From: Amoebidium appalachense
Taxonomy: Eukaryota; Ichthyosporea
Length of the DNA stretch: 64,000 nt
Direction: 5' to 3'
NCBI GenBank assembly: GCA_963693365.1
Contig: CAVNZM010000004.1
Span: forward strand, 5,332,001-5,396,000
Position numbers and translations under genes: made by a program. Position 1 is the stretch's first letter, and each line of letters starts with the position of its first letter. Below are positions 1-40,917 of this stretch, one piece after another. The notes beneath the pieces were generated by a model. That model was not told the DNA's origin and searched no databases. It saw only the letters and a list, made by a program, of their open reading frames with translations.

Positions 1-771
1 AGTGCACGAGTGTGAATATGCATGTGCATGCGGGCATGGGTGTGCATGTGGGTGTGTTTGGAGGGGATCGGGGACGGGTTTTGGGGATATGTATGTAATC
101 GCGTGTGAGCATGATTTTTTAGAAACAACATTTTTTTAAAGAAAAGGTCATATGTACAGTATGATCGCGGGCATTGCACTGTGTTTGTAGTGGCGGGCAT
201 CAAGACTGCAGCGGGAAGGTGTGGGTGTGTGGTGTGTGTGTGTGTGTTGGGGGGAGAGGGGGGGGGGGGGGGGGGGGGGGGGTTAAGGAGGCAATCATCA
301 TGAAGTCTGAATGCTAAAAGTAATTGCATATCCGATAAAAACATGAGAAAATCCCAGTGCTTTGTTTGTGTTACAGATTACCAAGTATACATGCACGACG
401 GACAACCTACTGCCGAACTAGAAAAACACACACAAAGAGTTTGTATAATGAGTAGTGGTGGTGGTGGTGGTGGTGGTGGTGATAGTGGTGGATGGGTGGG
501 TGGGTATGTGTGCATGCGTGCGTGTGGTGGTGGTGGTGGTGGTGGTGTGGGGAAAGGGGGGGGGGGGGGGGGGGAGGGGGGGGGGGAGGGGGGAAGAATA
601 GATACCGTGTTGCTTGAACAATTGGGCAATGTCCACTCGTACGTGTAGGTGGTGGTAGAGACTTGCAAACATGGTCAGTGCTGAAAGAGAGGTAAAAAAA
701 AAGGGGGGGGGGGGGAACCATATTAGCGTGAATGTCACTGGTACAGGCAACATCGGGGATTTTATAGTGTG

Positions 772-810
<39 letters not shown>

Positions 811-1006
811 CACACACAGAAAAAAAAAAAAAAAAAAAAAAAAACACGGCACACCTTGGTTCTAATAATATCGGTTACTATGTGTACTGGAACCCCCCCC
901 CCCCCCCCTTCCCTCCCCTTCCCCCCCCCCCCCCCTCCCACGACCACCAACCCCCCAACCTCCCCCCCCCCCCCCCCCCCCCCCCACCCCAAGACAAAGG
1001 GAAAGG

Positions 1007-1044
<38 letters not shown>

Positions 1045-1360
1045 ACACACCTTGGTTTCATTTACATCGATTAGCTAAGATGTGGTGGTAGAAAGAGTGG
1101 CAGTGTACGAGTGTGTGTGTGTGTGCGTGCGTGTTTGCCTGCATGTATGCTTGCATATTTTCGTGAACCAAAAACCCGCCATAGGGGTAGGGGCGAGACA
1201 CACAAGTGAATGGGAGCACGGAAGGATTGCAAAATTGTTGGGGGGAGGGGGGGGGCAAGTGAAAGAAAGAGCAGGGGGGGGGGAGGGGGGAGGGAGGGTT
1301 GAACGACAAGGGGAGAGAGGGGGGGGGGGAGGGGGGGGGGGGGTAAGGGGAAGAAATTAC
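1..1360. repeat. Low-complexity left edge
   Basis: This stretch is dominated by poly-G tracts (about 253-282, 550-590, 1,321-1,343), poly-C followed by poly-A (about 776-845 and 890-1,042) and (GGT)n/(TG)n. It probably lies in introns of the minus-strand PH-domain gene. A short minus-strand frame near 594-672 reads like protein and could be a further exon, but I could not anchor both splice sites. Confidence 0.6.
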
Positions 1361-10380
<9,020 letters not shown>

Positions 10381-10395
10381 CAGTCAGCACTCATA

Positions 10396-10431
<36 letters not shown>

Positions 10432-10499
10432 ACGAAAACCAAAAAGAAAAAGAAGAAGAAGAAGATGAAGAAGAAGAGGAGGAGGAGGAGGAGGAGGAG

Positions 10500-10530
<31 letters not shown>

Positions 10531-10997
10531 GAACAGAAAGGGAAATTGAACAAAGCAGGAAAGAAAATAACGTGTGGGGGGGAGTGAGTGGGCTGTAATA
10601 GTGATGGTGATGGTGGCAGTGGTGGGTTGGGGTGAGGAGGGGGCGGGGAGAGGGGGGGGATGGGAGGGAGAGGGGGGAAGGTAGAACACAAAGTTGTAGG
10701 GTGGCGGGAGTAATGACTAAAGAGAAGGTGTGATAGGCAAAGGGGAAAGAAGAACCGCAATGAAGGAGCTTATACACGGGTAAAAAAAAAAAGTACAAGG
10801 GTTTGCATGTGTACACACCCTCGCAAATGCCAATGCACGCGGGGCTGTGCAGCGTGTGCATACTGTGTGTGTGTGTGCATGTGTGCCTGTGGCATGTGGC
10901 TGCTTATATGTTTCTACGTATCTGTTGGTAAAGAGCACAAAAGAGAGCGGGCGGGGGAGGGAATGGGGGACCCGGAGAGGGGGTTGTGTGTGTGTGT

Positions 10998-11035
<38 letters not shown>

Positions 11036-11267
11036 AGGGGGGAGGAAAGAAGAAATAGACCGTAATTCCATAATCCGAAGAAGCACTGCAGTTACCCAAC
11101 AGTTCACAGGCACAGCTATATTCCTTTCGCATGCACACAACAAAAAAAAACATGCACCAAAGCACAACACATAATTGTTCACCAATCATATCAGCGCAAA
11201 GGCACATAAGAAGATTAACACCACCAAACATGCAAGCGCTAGCTACACAAAACACACTAGTACACCG

Positions 11268-11298
<31 letters not shown>

Positions 11299-11378
11299 AA
11301 CCCTCTCCCTCCCCCTCCCCCCTAACTCACCGCCACCACACACACACACAGACACACACACACAGACACACACACACA

Positions 11379-11429
<51 letters not shown>

Positions 11430-12290
11430 ACACACACACACAACATCTCCACACCAAGGCCATGCATGCACACGCCCTCACACACAAAACATGTAGGAAA
11501 ACATCGCCGTTCACATCCACACAGGGTGAGGTCACGCCATGTACACAAAAACTTACATTTGCCTCGTAGGGATTCGCTCGATCGGCTTTGGCGTGTGGAC
11601 TCTGGGACTCGAGAGGAAAGGCACCCACCGGGGGAAGGAACCGGGGAGAGGCTCACTGTCGTGTGTGTGCGTGCGTGCGTGCGTGCGTGTGTGCGTGCGT
11701 GCGTGCGTGCGTGTGTGCGTGCGTGCGTGCGTGCATGCGTGCGTGCATGCGTTCGTGCGTGTGTCTGTGTGTGTGTGTGCGTATGTGTGTGTGGGCGGGA
11801 GGGGGGGGGAGGGGAAGAAGTTTGAGAAACCGGAAAATCTATAACAGAATGAACTGGTTGGGAAGAGAGAAAAAGACAGCACGAAACTCCTTTTCCAAGC
11901 ACAGCAAAACTGGTTGTCCGAAACAAGAAGAGCTAGGAGGGGGAGGGGGGGGGGGGGGGGGGAAGGAGAGAGATTGTGTGTGTGTGAAAGAGAGGGGGGG
12001 GGGGAGAGGGGGGGGGGGGGGGGGGGGGGGAGTGTGTGTGTGTGTGGGTGGGTGTGTTTCTGTGTGGGGACTCCATAATCCCTCTTTACCCCTTCCCCTT
12101 CCTCCCACCCTCCCTACACACACACAAACACACATACACACACACACTCGCGCACGCGCGTATGGAGAGACTCCGAGAGACAGTGCGATACATTTTCCAC
12201 CATTGGGCCCCCGGGGGATGGGGGAGTGGGGGGTGGGGGGGGGGGGGGGGGGGGGGGGGGGGATTGCAGAGGTATAAAAACCAGTACCTA
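10381..12290. other. Repeat-rich intergenic sequence
   Basis: Upstream of the PH-domain gene. It contains (GAA/GAG)n at about 10,441-10,530, poly-G at about 10,999-11,040, (CA)n at about 11,340-11,440, a GCGTGCGT tract at about 11,660-11,760 and poly-G runs near 11,940-12,030 and 12,240-12,262. A minus-strand frame near 11,628-11,480 reads somewhat like protein, but no splice sites could be assigned. Confidence 0.6.
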
Positions 12291-14975
12291 TAAAGCTCAT
12301 ACACAGTATGCTTGGGCGCTTGCAGAAGGAAAAAAAATATATCAAAAAAAAAAAATCGGGGGTCTGCTTGACTCTACACAGCCAAAGCATGTGCCTATCA
12401 ATGCATGCCGTGCATGGCGATGATAAGGGGTAACGGAGAGAGGGAGAGGAAAGGAAGGGTGCTAGATGAGAGGACCTGTTTTTGTTGCTGGGCTGTGTGC
12501 GCCATGGTTCAAGGGAGCAACAGGCTTGACTTTCTTGACACCAAGAAACGCCGGAAGGCTGTTTGCCACTGGCCTCAGCCACCTGTATCCAGAAAAAAAA
12601 TGTTACTTTAACACTAACGAGCAAGCAGGCACATCTTCCGTTGAAAGAAGAAACCATCACGGAAATAGGAATAGCAAGGACTTGCATTGGAATTGGCAAT
12701 AACACACGCAAGGGAGAGAGAAGGCCTATGCTTGTCATACGTCTAATGGAAGTGTGTTGAGAGTATAAAACGAAATGCATAAAGGATGTCGATCAATTGT
12801 GGAGACAACCACCAGAAAAGAATGCATACACTGAGACACCCAGGCTGCCTAATACAGTAGCACTTGCGCGTTACACAGTGCTGGCTAAAATACCAGCATT
12901 GACAATATCAAACAACACAAATTTTTTCTTAGGAAAAGAAGAACCCCCACGACACAACTCTACCGCTGCCTCGTTCCAGCCCGGCAGTTAACACACTACA
13001 GCACTGCTCTGCCCAACTCTCAAGCTCTCCTCCCTCCCTTATTCCCTCCTTGAACCGTGTTCTTGTTCACCTCAAACATGAAGTTCTCAAGTTTACATCA
13101 AGAAGTCCGCAAACTTCGGTGACAGGGCTAAAATGTAAGCATATAGTCAAATCTCTTTTCTTTTGCCTTCTCCAATACTCCAAGAAACAGTGAATGGAGC
13201 AAACAAATGTGTTTTTTTGGCCATCCAACGTATAAAGTGTGGACGCCTCCTTGTGTGGCATCAGCTTTAAAATTTACCAGAACTGTTGTATCTGGCTCCC
13301 ACAAGTGCCCTGTCATGCACAGAGCAAAAAAAATGCACATTCGGTCCCTTCTTTGAACACCACGTAACCGAGGAGAAGCCTTTCTAACCCAAAAAATACG
13401 GTCTGTTTGCCCGTCACACGCGCTTTCTTTAAACTTATACACACCTTAACGAGAATGTGCCAGTGAGAAAGAAAACGAAACAAGGAGAAAAGGAAGCTGA
13501 TGCAGCAGGCAGGAGCAACTTTCGCCTCACTCCGTAGCTGACTTACCCTGTGCCATTCTTGGGCGAGGTGATCGGGCTGCTCATCTTAACACGCTTCTTC
13601 TTCATCCACCGTGATTTCCGTCGGTTACTGCGGCATCTCTTCTCACGAGACTATTAGCCAAGTGCTTCTATGGAGTGGCCGTTAAAGCTAATACATCAAA
13701 AAAAAGTGGTGGGTTCAGAGCGCACTTCAGTCCGGTGCCACACCGCCTTCCGCTCAGCTATGTAGCAATGGCTGGTCAAATGTTTAGCTTAAAACCAAGT
13801 GCCCTGTTTGGCCGTCGTACAAAGCTTCACCTTGTGCAAATTCTGTTGTATCTTTACTAGCAGTGAACCAAATGCGCTGCTTTACATCGAGAACTGTCAT
13901 AGGCAGCCCCATACACAACTACTCTATCAGGGTGACACTAAGCTAAAAGCATGTTTACTAATGTTGCAGTCTAACACGGCGAAGGGCAAAGGAGAAAAGA
14001 AAACATAAGCACACCGAGAGAATTCCAAGTTTGAATCATGAACTGTGAGTGTGACGGGGCTGAAATGATGCGGCTCAAGGGGGGCTGGTATGCAGTTTAT
14101 TGGCGGTTAGATCACTTATAAACCGTCTTCGCTTTGTTTTATATTTTAATGTTCTGTTGGGCTTGCTTTTTAATTTTTTCTAAAATTTGAAAACAGTTAT
14201 AAATAGACATTATCATGTAACAGATCTGCTGAATTCCAATGAATTTAGAACGTTTGATCGTGTTGGAATTCAGCAGATCTGTTACAGCTGTATGTGTCGA
14301 TGTTACGTTACGACGTTACGACACGGTTAAGTCTCTTTAGGCTATATCATCAAAACCGAACATATACCCACAAACAACTTACGTATTCAGAATGCTTTTC
14401 TACATATGGGGATTGAAAAGGGGATACGGCTTTCTGCATGCCAAAAACATCCTACAGAAGAGGATCCTCTTGTTATATGTCACCACCCGGAACCCGATGA
14501 ATCGGCGGGTGCTTCCGACGCGATGAATGGCGACTATCGAGGTCGAGGAATTGGCCAGTGCGCGGCCGCCGCGTAGCTGTAGGCTTTAAGCATTGAACAT
14601 ATTATGTGTCGCACACAAAGAGATATTTTCAAGACCATTACCACCAAACTGTGCAAAAACATTATAATTCTTTATTTTGAAGGAGATATAGCGAACAGAC
14701 AAACGGCTTTCCATATGCATATATGCCAAGTACAGTACACGGCAATGACCTTTTGTACCTCGCTCTTGTCTCACCTCTTTTATTACTTAGATGCTCCCCT
14801 TTCTTGTCAATGACATTTCGCAGCGTCGGCGGGCCGGCCGGCGGGGCCCTTCAGTTTTAGGTTTTGCAGACTGAGACAAGTTGGAGCGACTCCAAGTCTC
14901 GAGGCTCAGTTTTATGTTTCTATTTAGCTCGCCTTTACACACTTCCGACGGTTTCACGGTGATACATTTTTACGG
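12291..14975. other. Quiet unique intergenic region
   Basis: A 2.7-kb stretch of normal composition without microsatellites, unusual in this window. Short open frames (12,466-12,702 plus; 13,442-13,128 minus; 13,675-13,860 plus; 14,604-14,813 plus) carry no recognisable motif and I do not call them genes. It is the upstream region of the ATP23 gene and probably includes its promoter; no clear TATA box was seen close to 14,976. Confidence 0.55.
14216..14286. repeat. Perfect 24-bp inverted repeat
   Basis: The left arm (14,216-14,239, TGTAACAGATCTGCTGAATT then CCAA) is exactly complementary to the right arm (14,263-14,286), with a 23-bp spacer. It can form a strong hairpin or cruciform. It may be a tiny foldback element or a folded RNA; nothing else ties it to a gene. 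Confidence 0.9.
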
Positions 14976-31066
<16,091 letters not shown>

Positions 31067-31410
31067 TTCTGCCAGTGGCAGCGACCCTACCGGGGCCTGT
31101 ACTGGTATAGTACTGTAGCTACCAGCTTAACCCTACGCTACTGTCCACTATATGCCTCTACGCCCTAAACCTGAGTGTGCTAACTCGTTGAAACAGCAAC
31201 TGAAGCTTGTTTTTTTGTTTGGCCGAGCCGACCACTATGACGTCAAACTTTGTGCAAATAGTTGGAGAATAAGATTTGAGTAGATCTATGGAGTACTGTA
31301 CAAGCCCTTCTGTATGTACTTTTTTTCTTGGCCGGTGTTTACTTTTTATCATTGGATTTATATAACGAAAGAGTGTGTTTCTTGTTTCTTCCCCCTTCTT
31401 CCCCCCCTTC

Positions 31411-31448
<38 letters not shown>

Positions 31449-32105
31449 CCGCCGCGGAGGTTTCCCCATCGACCCAGCTACTTGGTGACGTTCGAACTAC
31501 TGCATTCTGGAATCTTGAATCACCAATCTTTTGTTAAAGACGCCTCCTTCATGTATACAAACCAAGTGAGGCCGATGGGGAGGGTGGGAATAGGGATGGT
31601 GTGTGTGTTTGATTGGGGGAGCCTCGGGGCGGGGGGGAGGGGAGAGGAGGGGGGGGGGGGGGAGCCTTGAGCAAGGATAGTAGAAAAGATCACTGGAAGT
31701 AGGTGAAGGCGTAACTTTTTGAGAGAGCGGGATGAGCACATGGACCTTAACTCACTGAGAATATGGCAAAAGGAAAGTACGACCAGAACTGAGCACTTAA
31801 GTGCGGTTTTTGCACAACAATACTTTAGTAATACAGCTACATAGAGAAAACCTGGAGTTTACTCGGTGTATGCGTGACAAGCTAAAGCTGAGGTATCCTA
31901 CATATACATGGGATGAATATCGATCAATATTAATAATCTCCGACTCATTTGTCGCCAAAAGACCCTAAAACTAATATGCCTTACACCAACATGATCACAC
32001 GCAGATCAGGCAGATTCAAAATGGCGCGCTATCCATCTCTTCTAACTGCCACAATCCTTCGACCCAACCCTTCTACTTTCACCCCCTAATTTCTCCTCCT
32101 TTTCA
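31067..32105. other. Intergenic region, possible unassigned exon
   Basis: Upstream of the methyltransferase gene and downstream of the small two-exon gene. A plus-strand frame near 31,457-31,567 reads like protein (LVTFELLHSGILNHQ) and ends at a good donor (CAA/GTGAGG), but it has no partner exon. The rest (31,680-32,100) is ordinary sequence with nothing recognised. Confidence 0.4.
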
Positions 32106-33831
<1,726 letters not shown>

Positions 33832-33840
33832 CTTCAATAT

Positions 33841-33882
33841 ATGGGGGGGGGGGGGGGGGGGGGGGAGAGGGGGGGGGGGGGG

Positions 33883-33961
<79 letters not shown>
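33841..33961. repeat. Poly-G tract of about 120 bp
   Basis: Almost pure G with a few single A interruptions. It lies between the divergent small gene and the lipase gene and could form G-quadruplexes. Confidence 0.9.
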
Positions 33962-33962
<1 letters not shown>

Positions 33963-34333
33963 TAACTTATGTTCGTTGGCTTGTTTGTGCCGGTAGGCAA
34001 GGTTGATCAACTGTTCGCCCCGCCGAGACTCCCTCTTTTTTTCTTTCAGTTTTCCACGCGTTTTGCGGTTTCAAGTTGCCGCGCGCTTTTGCACCTTTTC
34101 TTAGATCTTACGTTTTGATTGGATACCTTTTACGCTTGTTCAATTGGATGATGTTATACTTTCGTTTTCGAATATATGTAGCGGATCGGTCACCCAAACT
34201 CACCCGCAACATCCTTGTGGTTCGTATGCATATATGGTGCGGCATAGAAGACTCGGACCGTTACCGGTACCGTTGTGTGGCGTGCCCGCATGTGAAGCTC
34301 ATAGCGCAAGTGTCACAAGTGCGTACACACACA

Positions 34334-34341
34334 TATATAAA
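34334..34341 (+). promoter_or_regulatory. TATA box of lipase gene A
   Basis: TATATAAA, 172 bp before the ATG at 34,513. The second lipase gene has a TATA box at a very similar distance, which supports this one. Confidence 0.6.
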
Positions 34342-34512
34342 CAACTGTTTTGCCGCATTTCAGTTACCAAATTCGACGGCGGTGCAGAGCAGGCAGGCTC
34401 GCCTTTCCTCGAGATCGAATTCGCCGCAGCCGGCTGGGAGCATGCGCAGAGTGGTCTGCTCTGTTAGCCCCAACAACACCTGCTTTCCGGCGCTGTGAAT
34501 CCAATAACAATA

Positions 34513-35670
34513 ATGTTGGTAACTACGCTTGTTGGGGTGTGCCTGGCCTTTGGTATATCCACGGCTCTGCCCCTTAACCAAAAAACAACCAATTGGGCCG
34601 ACCAGTACTATCCCAACGTCCCCACCAAACGCCCCGGATCCATCCTTCCCGACTTCCCAACACCCCTTCCGCACGAGTTTGGCGTGCCGTTCCCAGCTTG
34701 TGACTCGTATGCACCAAAGGGATCATTCGATAGGCTGCTTGACGCGAATAGTCCCTCGCCGACCATCAATAATGCGTACATTACGACGTACCTGAGTTGG
34801 ATGGCCTACTACATGCCAAGGGTTGGTGATCGGCTCCTTTTATACTGTACCAAGCACAGTGACTCACAAATAGTTCCAGTACGCATACCTAGATATACAT
34901 GTATAGTCACTAAATACTCTTTATGGGTCCAGATACATCAGTTCTGATCAGAGCATAAACTTACCGTTTGATAATTGTTAGGTGCTTCGTTCAGGATTCT
35001 AATTATCAGATGTGCTTCTTTTTTTGTTGTCTTTCTTCACCGAGATTGATGTTCAAAGTAATTCAAATGGTCGAGAGGTTCAGAGAGCGCTCCATCCGAG
35101 TCCCCCCCCGCATCCAACGTACCCTCCCCTCCCTCCCTCGCCCCTCCCCCCTTCGAACCCCCTCCTCTCCCCCCCCCCCCCCCCCCCCTCCCCCCCCCCC
35201 CCCCACCCCTCCTCCACCCCGGCCCCACACACACACACACGCCCATCTACCCACCCGTTCGCCTTTATTTCACATAACTAACACCTTTATCGCAACATTC
35301 GCGGCCACAGACGGACATACAACAGGAGCAGGTGCAGCAGTGGCTGAGATGTCTGGGGGCACGGCACATTGCAATCATCGACACCAAAAAATACAACCAG
35401 GCCGTGGTGGTTGCGTTCAAGCATGCGGTCGTGGTGGTCATGCAGGTGCGTGGTTACCTTTATTGCGCCATTTGCCTGCCAGTGAATCAGTGAATCAAAA
35501 TCCGATTGCATATTGAATGTGAGATCTAGATGGCTGGCTCATCGGCATTTAATAGTTGAATATTAGTTGACAAGCCGCCTTGCATAAGGATTAATAATGA
35601 TCTCTGTTCCGAATTTCCTTGGTGATTTTTACTTTTTACTGAGTTTTTTTTTGTTTTTGTTTTTTTGTTT

Positions 35671-35713
<43 letters not shown>

Positions 35714-36947
35714 GCGGGAGGGGGGGGAGGGGGTGTTTACCGGGGGAGGGGGGGGGGGGGGAGGGGGGGGGGGGGGGGGACGGGGAGAGGGGGGGAGGGG
35801 AGGGGAGCTCGAGGGCAGAGCACAACAGTGTTTAACGCTTCTGTTGTTCCCCTACTGGCAGGGATCCAAGACCGAGCCCAAGAATTCTGATTGGGCGAGT
35901 AACCTTGACACGTGGCTCACCCGCTCAACACTTTATGGTCCCGGCAGCGGGGTGCTTGTACACCGCGGATTCCATGAAGCCTTTCTCGACATTTTAACCG
36001 AAGGGGGTCTCGAATCTGCCATCAGATCTGCATGCAGTGTAACCGAGGGGGGTCCATCGATTGAAACTTGCAATCTGTTCACTACTGGCCACAGCCGTGG
36101 GGGGGCCTTTGCTGTTCTGACTGGTGCCTGGGCCGCTGCCAAAAAGCTGAATGTTAGGTATGTGTTATATATAAATATCGACTTCTCATTTTTATTCTAA
36201 ATTTAAGGATCTCTCTTGACGTACCTCTGTTTCGCTACACCAACACACACCCGTGGACATCACCAACAACCCCCCTCCCCCCCCACCCCCCCCACCCCAA
36301 AACACACACACACGCACAACCCATTAGAACAACCTTTCGGGTGGGTGGGGGAGACGGGGAAAGGGGGGGGGAGGGGGGGGGGGAGGGGGGGGGGGGGGGG
36401 GGGGGGGGGGGATTCGCATGCACACGCGCGCACATATGCATACACACACATGCGCGTGTGCGCGCGCAAGCATAGAAAAACGACGGGTTGGGCCACGAGC
36501 TTTGACACACTAACACGACAACCTCCTCCTTTATCAAGTTATTCCTTTTCAATAAACCCGGTACTGTACCACTGCAGGCAGTCCCGTTAACTGTATGTAC
36601 GTCAGTTACGGGCTTGGCATTCACAGATCGTATTTGGCATGGGCTTTGGATGACTCAATAATGTCGGCACATTTTCCAGGGGTGTATATGCCTATGGATC
36701 CCCCCGCGTTGGCAACGAGGATTTTCGCAAGCTCTATGACGTCACCCTGCGACTTGGACCAAAAACTCTGAGGGGAGTCAACAAGTTGGACATGGTCGCG
36801 GGTGTACCAATTTCCGGAATTCCCTCTGGTGGGTGCTATACTTCACCCACTTGCTTTTAGTCCTCGTTTTTTCCCCCTGTTTTTCAGGTGAAACCGTTCA
36901 CAATCTGAAGTTGGAGCGCATTTGGGTTGTTGAAGCCCTCCAACCCT

Positions 36948-36983
<36 letters not shown>

Positions 36984-37053
36984 CGCACGCACACACACAC
37001 ACACCGGGTTCACCAAAACCACATCCATCACAACCTTATCCCCCCCTCCACCC

Positions 37054-37086
<33 letters not shown>

Positions 37087-37527
37087 CCGTGAAAACATGT
37101 ACAGAGTCATGCATGGCATGTTTCCAATCAATAAAACATATCCATGCTTGGCCGGCCGTGTGGGGGGCTTGAAGCCGTTTCATGTGGCACATACAAACAA
37201 CACAAGCTCTTAACTGCACGTATTCACTACATATGATTTTGAGGTTGCCACAGAGGTCACCATCACTCCTTGTTGCAGACCCTCGAATGATCCATTGGAT
37301 CCTGCCTTATCCCGGTGTCAAGTCATTTCCCGATTAGTCTCTAGCTTATCCCCCATCCCCACCTTCCCCTCCTCCCCACTGCCATCCCAACCCCCCTATC
37401 TCCACCCACCCACCCACCCCTTCTAAGAACTCAACCCTCGCGCCCCGCATCCCACGTCATCCACCGGTCGTGCCCCCTACTACACGCACACACGGGCACG
37501 CACAAGCACATGCACATGCCCCCCCCC

Positions 37528-37608
<81 letters not shown>

Positions 37609-37874
37609 TCACACACACACATTACACACACACACATTACACACACACACAAGCAGGCTCAATCCTTCCGGTCACCTACAAGCACGTAGGCAGTGGTCAT
37701 TTTGCCACCCACAAGTGCCGCATAGACGATGTGACACGTGTGCTCATCAACCCGGCCGACCACTACCCGCATATGTACGTCACCGGCCTGTGGGCCACGT
37801 GCTCAGGTGACCTGTCACGTGACCAGCTGCCACCACCGCCCTTCCCCAACGGCGCCTGGGGCATGTACCTGTGA
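34513..37874 (+). CDS. Secreted class 3 lipase, copy A
   Basis: Exons 34,513-34,821, 35,326-35,445, 35,862-36,157, 36,680-36,828 and 37,657-37,874 give 363 residues. The start is the ATG beginning MLVTTLVGVCLAFGISTALP, a signal peptide of about 20 residues. The body is an alpha/beta hydrolase of the fungal-type class 3 lipase family: the nucleophile is Ser221 in FTTGHSRGG (the family usually has GHSLGG), followed by AYGSPRVGNEDF, the likely acid Asp279 in GVNKLDMVAGVP and the likely His327 in DHYPHMY. Such enzymes hydrolyse triglycerides or related esters outside the cell. Several Cys residues suggest disulfides. The C-terminal PPPPFPNGAWGMYL is shared with copy B. All introns are GT-AG and filled with C-, G- or CA-rich sequence. 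Confidence 0.9.
37545..37607. repeat. (CA)n before lipase A exon 5
   Basis: CA repeats preceded by poly-C (37,519-37,543); the acceptor AAGCAG follows shortly after. Confidence 0.9.
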
Positions 37875-40346
<2,472 letters not shown>

Positions 40347-40917
40347 ATGGTTCTGCTGAAGTTCTGCGGCCTGGACAAGATAGGCACACGTATTAGTGGA
40401 CCATTTCCATGTCACGCGGCCACCCAGTCCAGCAGCTTTGACACTTGTGCGAGAGAACTCCCGAGGTTTCCGGCCCTGATCGAATCAGATCGAGTCCGTT
40501 GGCAAAGCAAAAATGTCGCAGCTGACTTCCAAAATACGTTTTGTGTAGACAAAGGGGTGTGGAAGCTTCTTCACCCACCTCCCAAGCTACGACCCATGCG
40601 CGCCGGAAAACATTCAGAAAGCAGACAAAGAACGTAAAGTGTTTGCTAAGAATGCGTGCGCCACACGTTGTCGTGTACGCATCAGCAAGGCAAAAGAGTT
40701 CCTCGCAAAGTTGGAAAACGATGCTACGAGCGTGATAGACACGGACACGAAGGAACCAATGTTTTCTGGTGAGAAACTGCTCGAGCGCAAACGCCGATGC
40801 GAGATGGAAATCGAGCTCTTCTGCGAACTGTTCGCGCTGGCGGAAGGTCGTGCATACGACCCCGTAAGCGACAAGTGGGAACCAACCCCACAGGTGTCGG
40901 ACCAAACCGATGCCTAA
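40347..40917 (+). CDS. LINE ORF1 protein, frame broken
   Basis: An ATG at 40,347 opens a frame that reads well to about GLY at 40,553 (FQNTFCVDKG). Coding character then continues in the +1 frame (CGSFFTHLPSYDPC, FLAKLENDATSV, RKRRCEMEIELFCELFALAEG) to the stop at 40,915-40,917. The switch lies at the GGGG of 40,554-40,557, so an extra G or a +1 frameshift is needed to give about 190 residues. The second half is rich in charged helical sequence, as in LINE RNA-binding ORF1 proteins, but no RRM or zinc knuckle is evident. Confidence 0.5.

Noticed and set aside
13128-13442. 105-codon minus-strand frame as a gene
   Set aside because: No motif, no splice partner and no coding-like composition compared with the confident exons.
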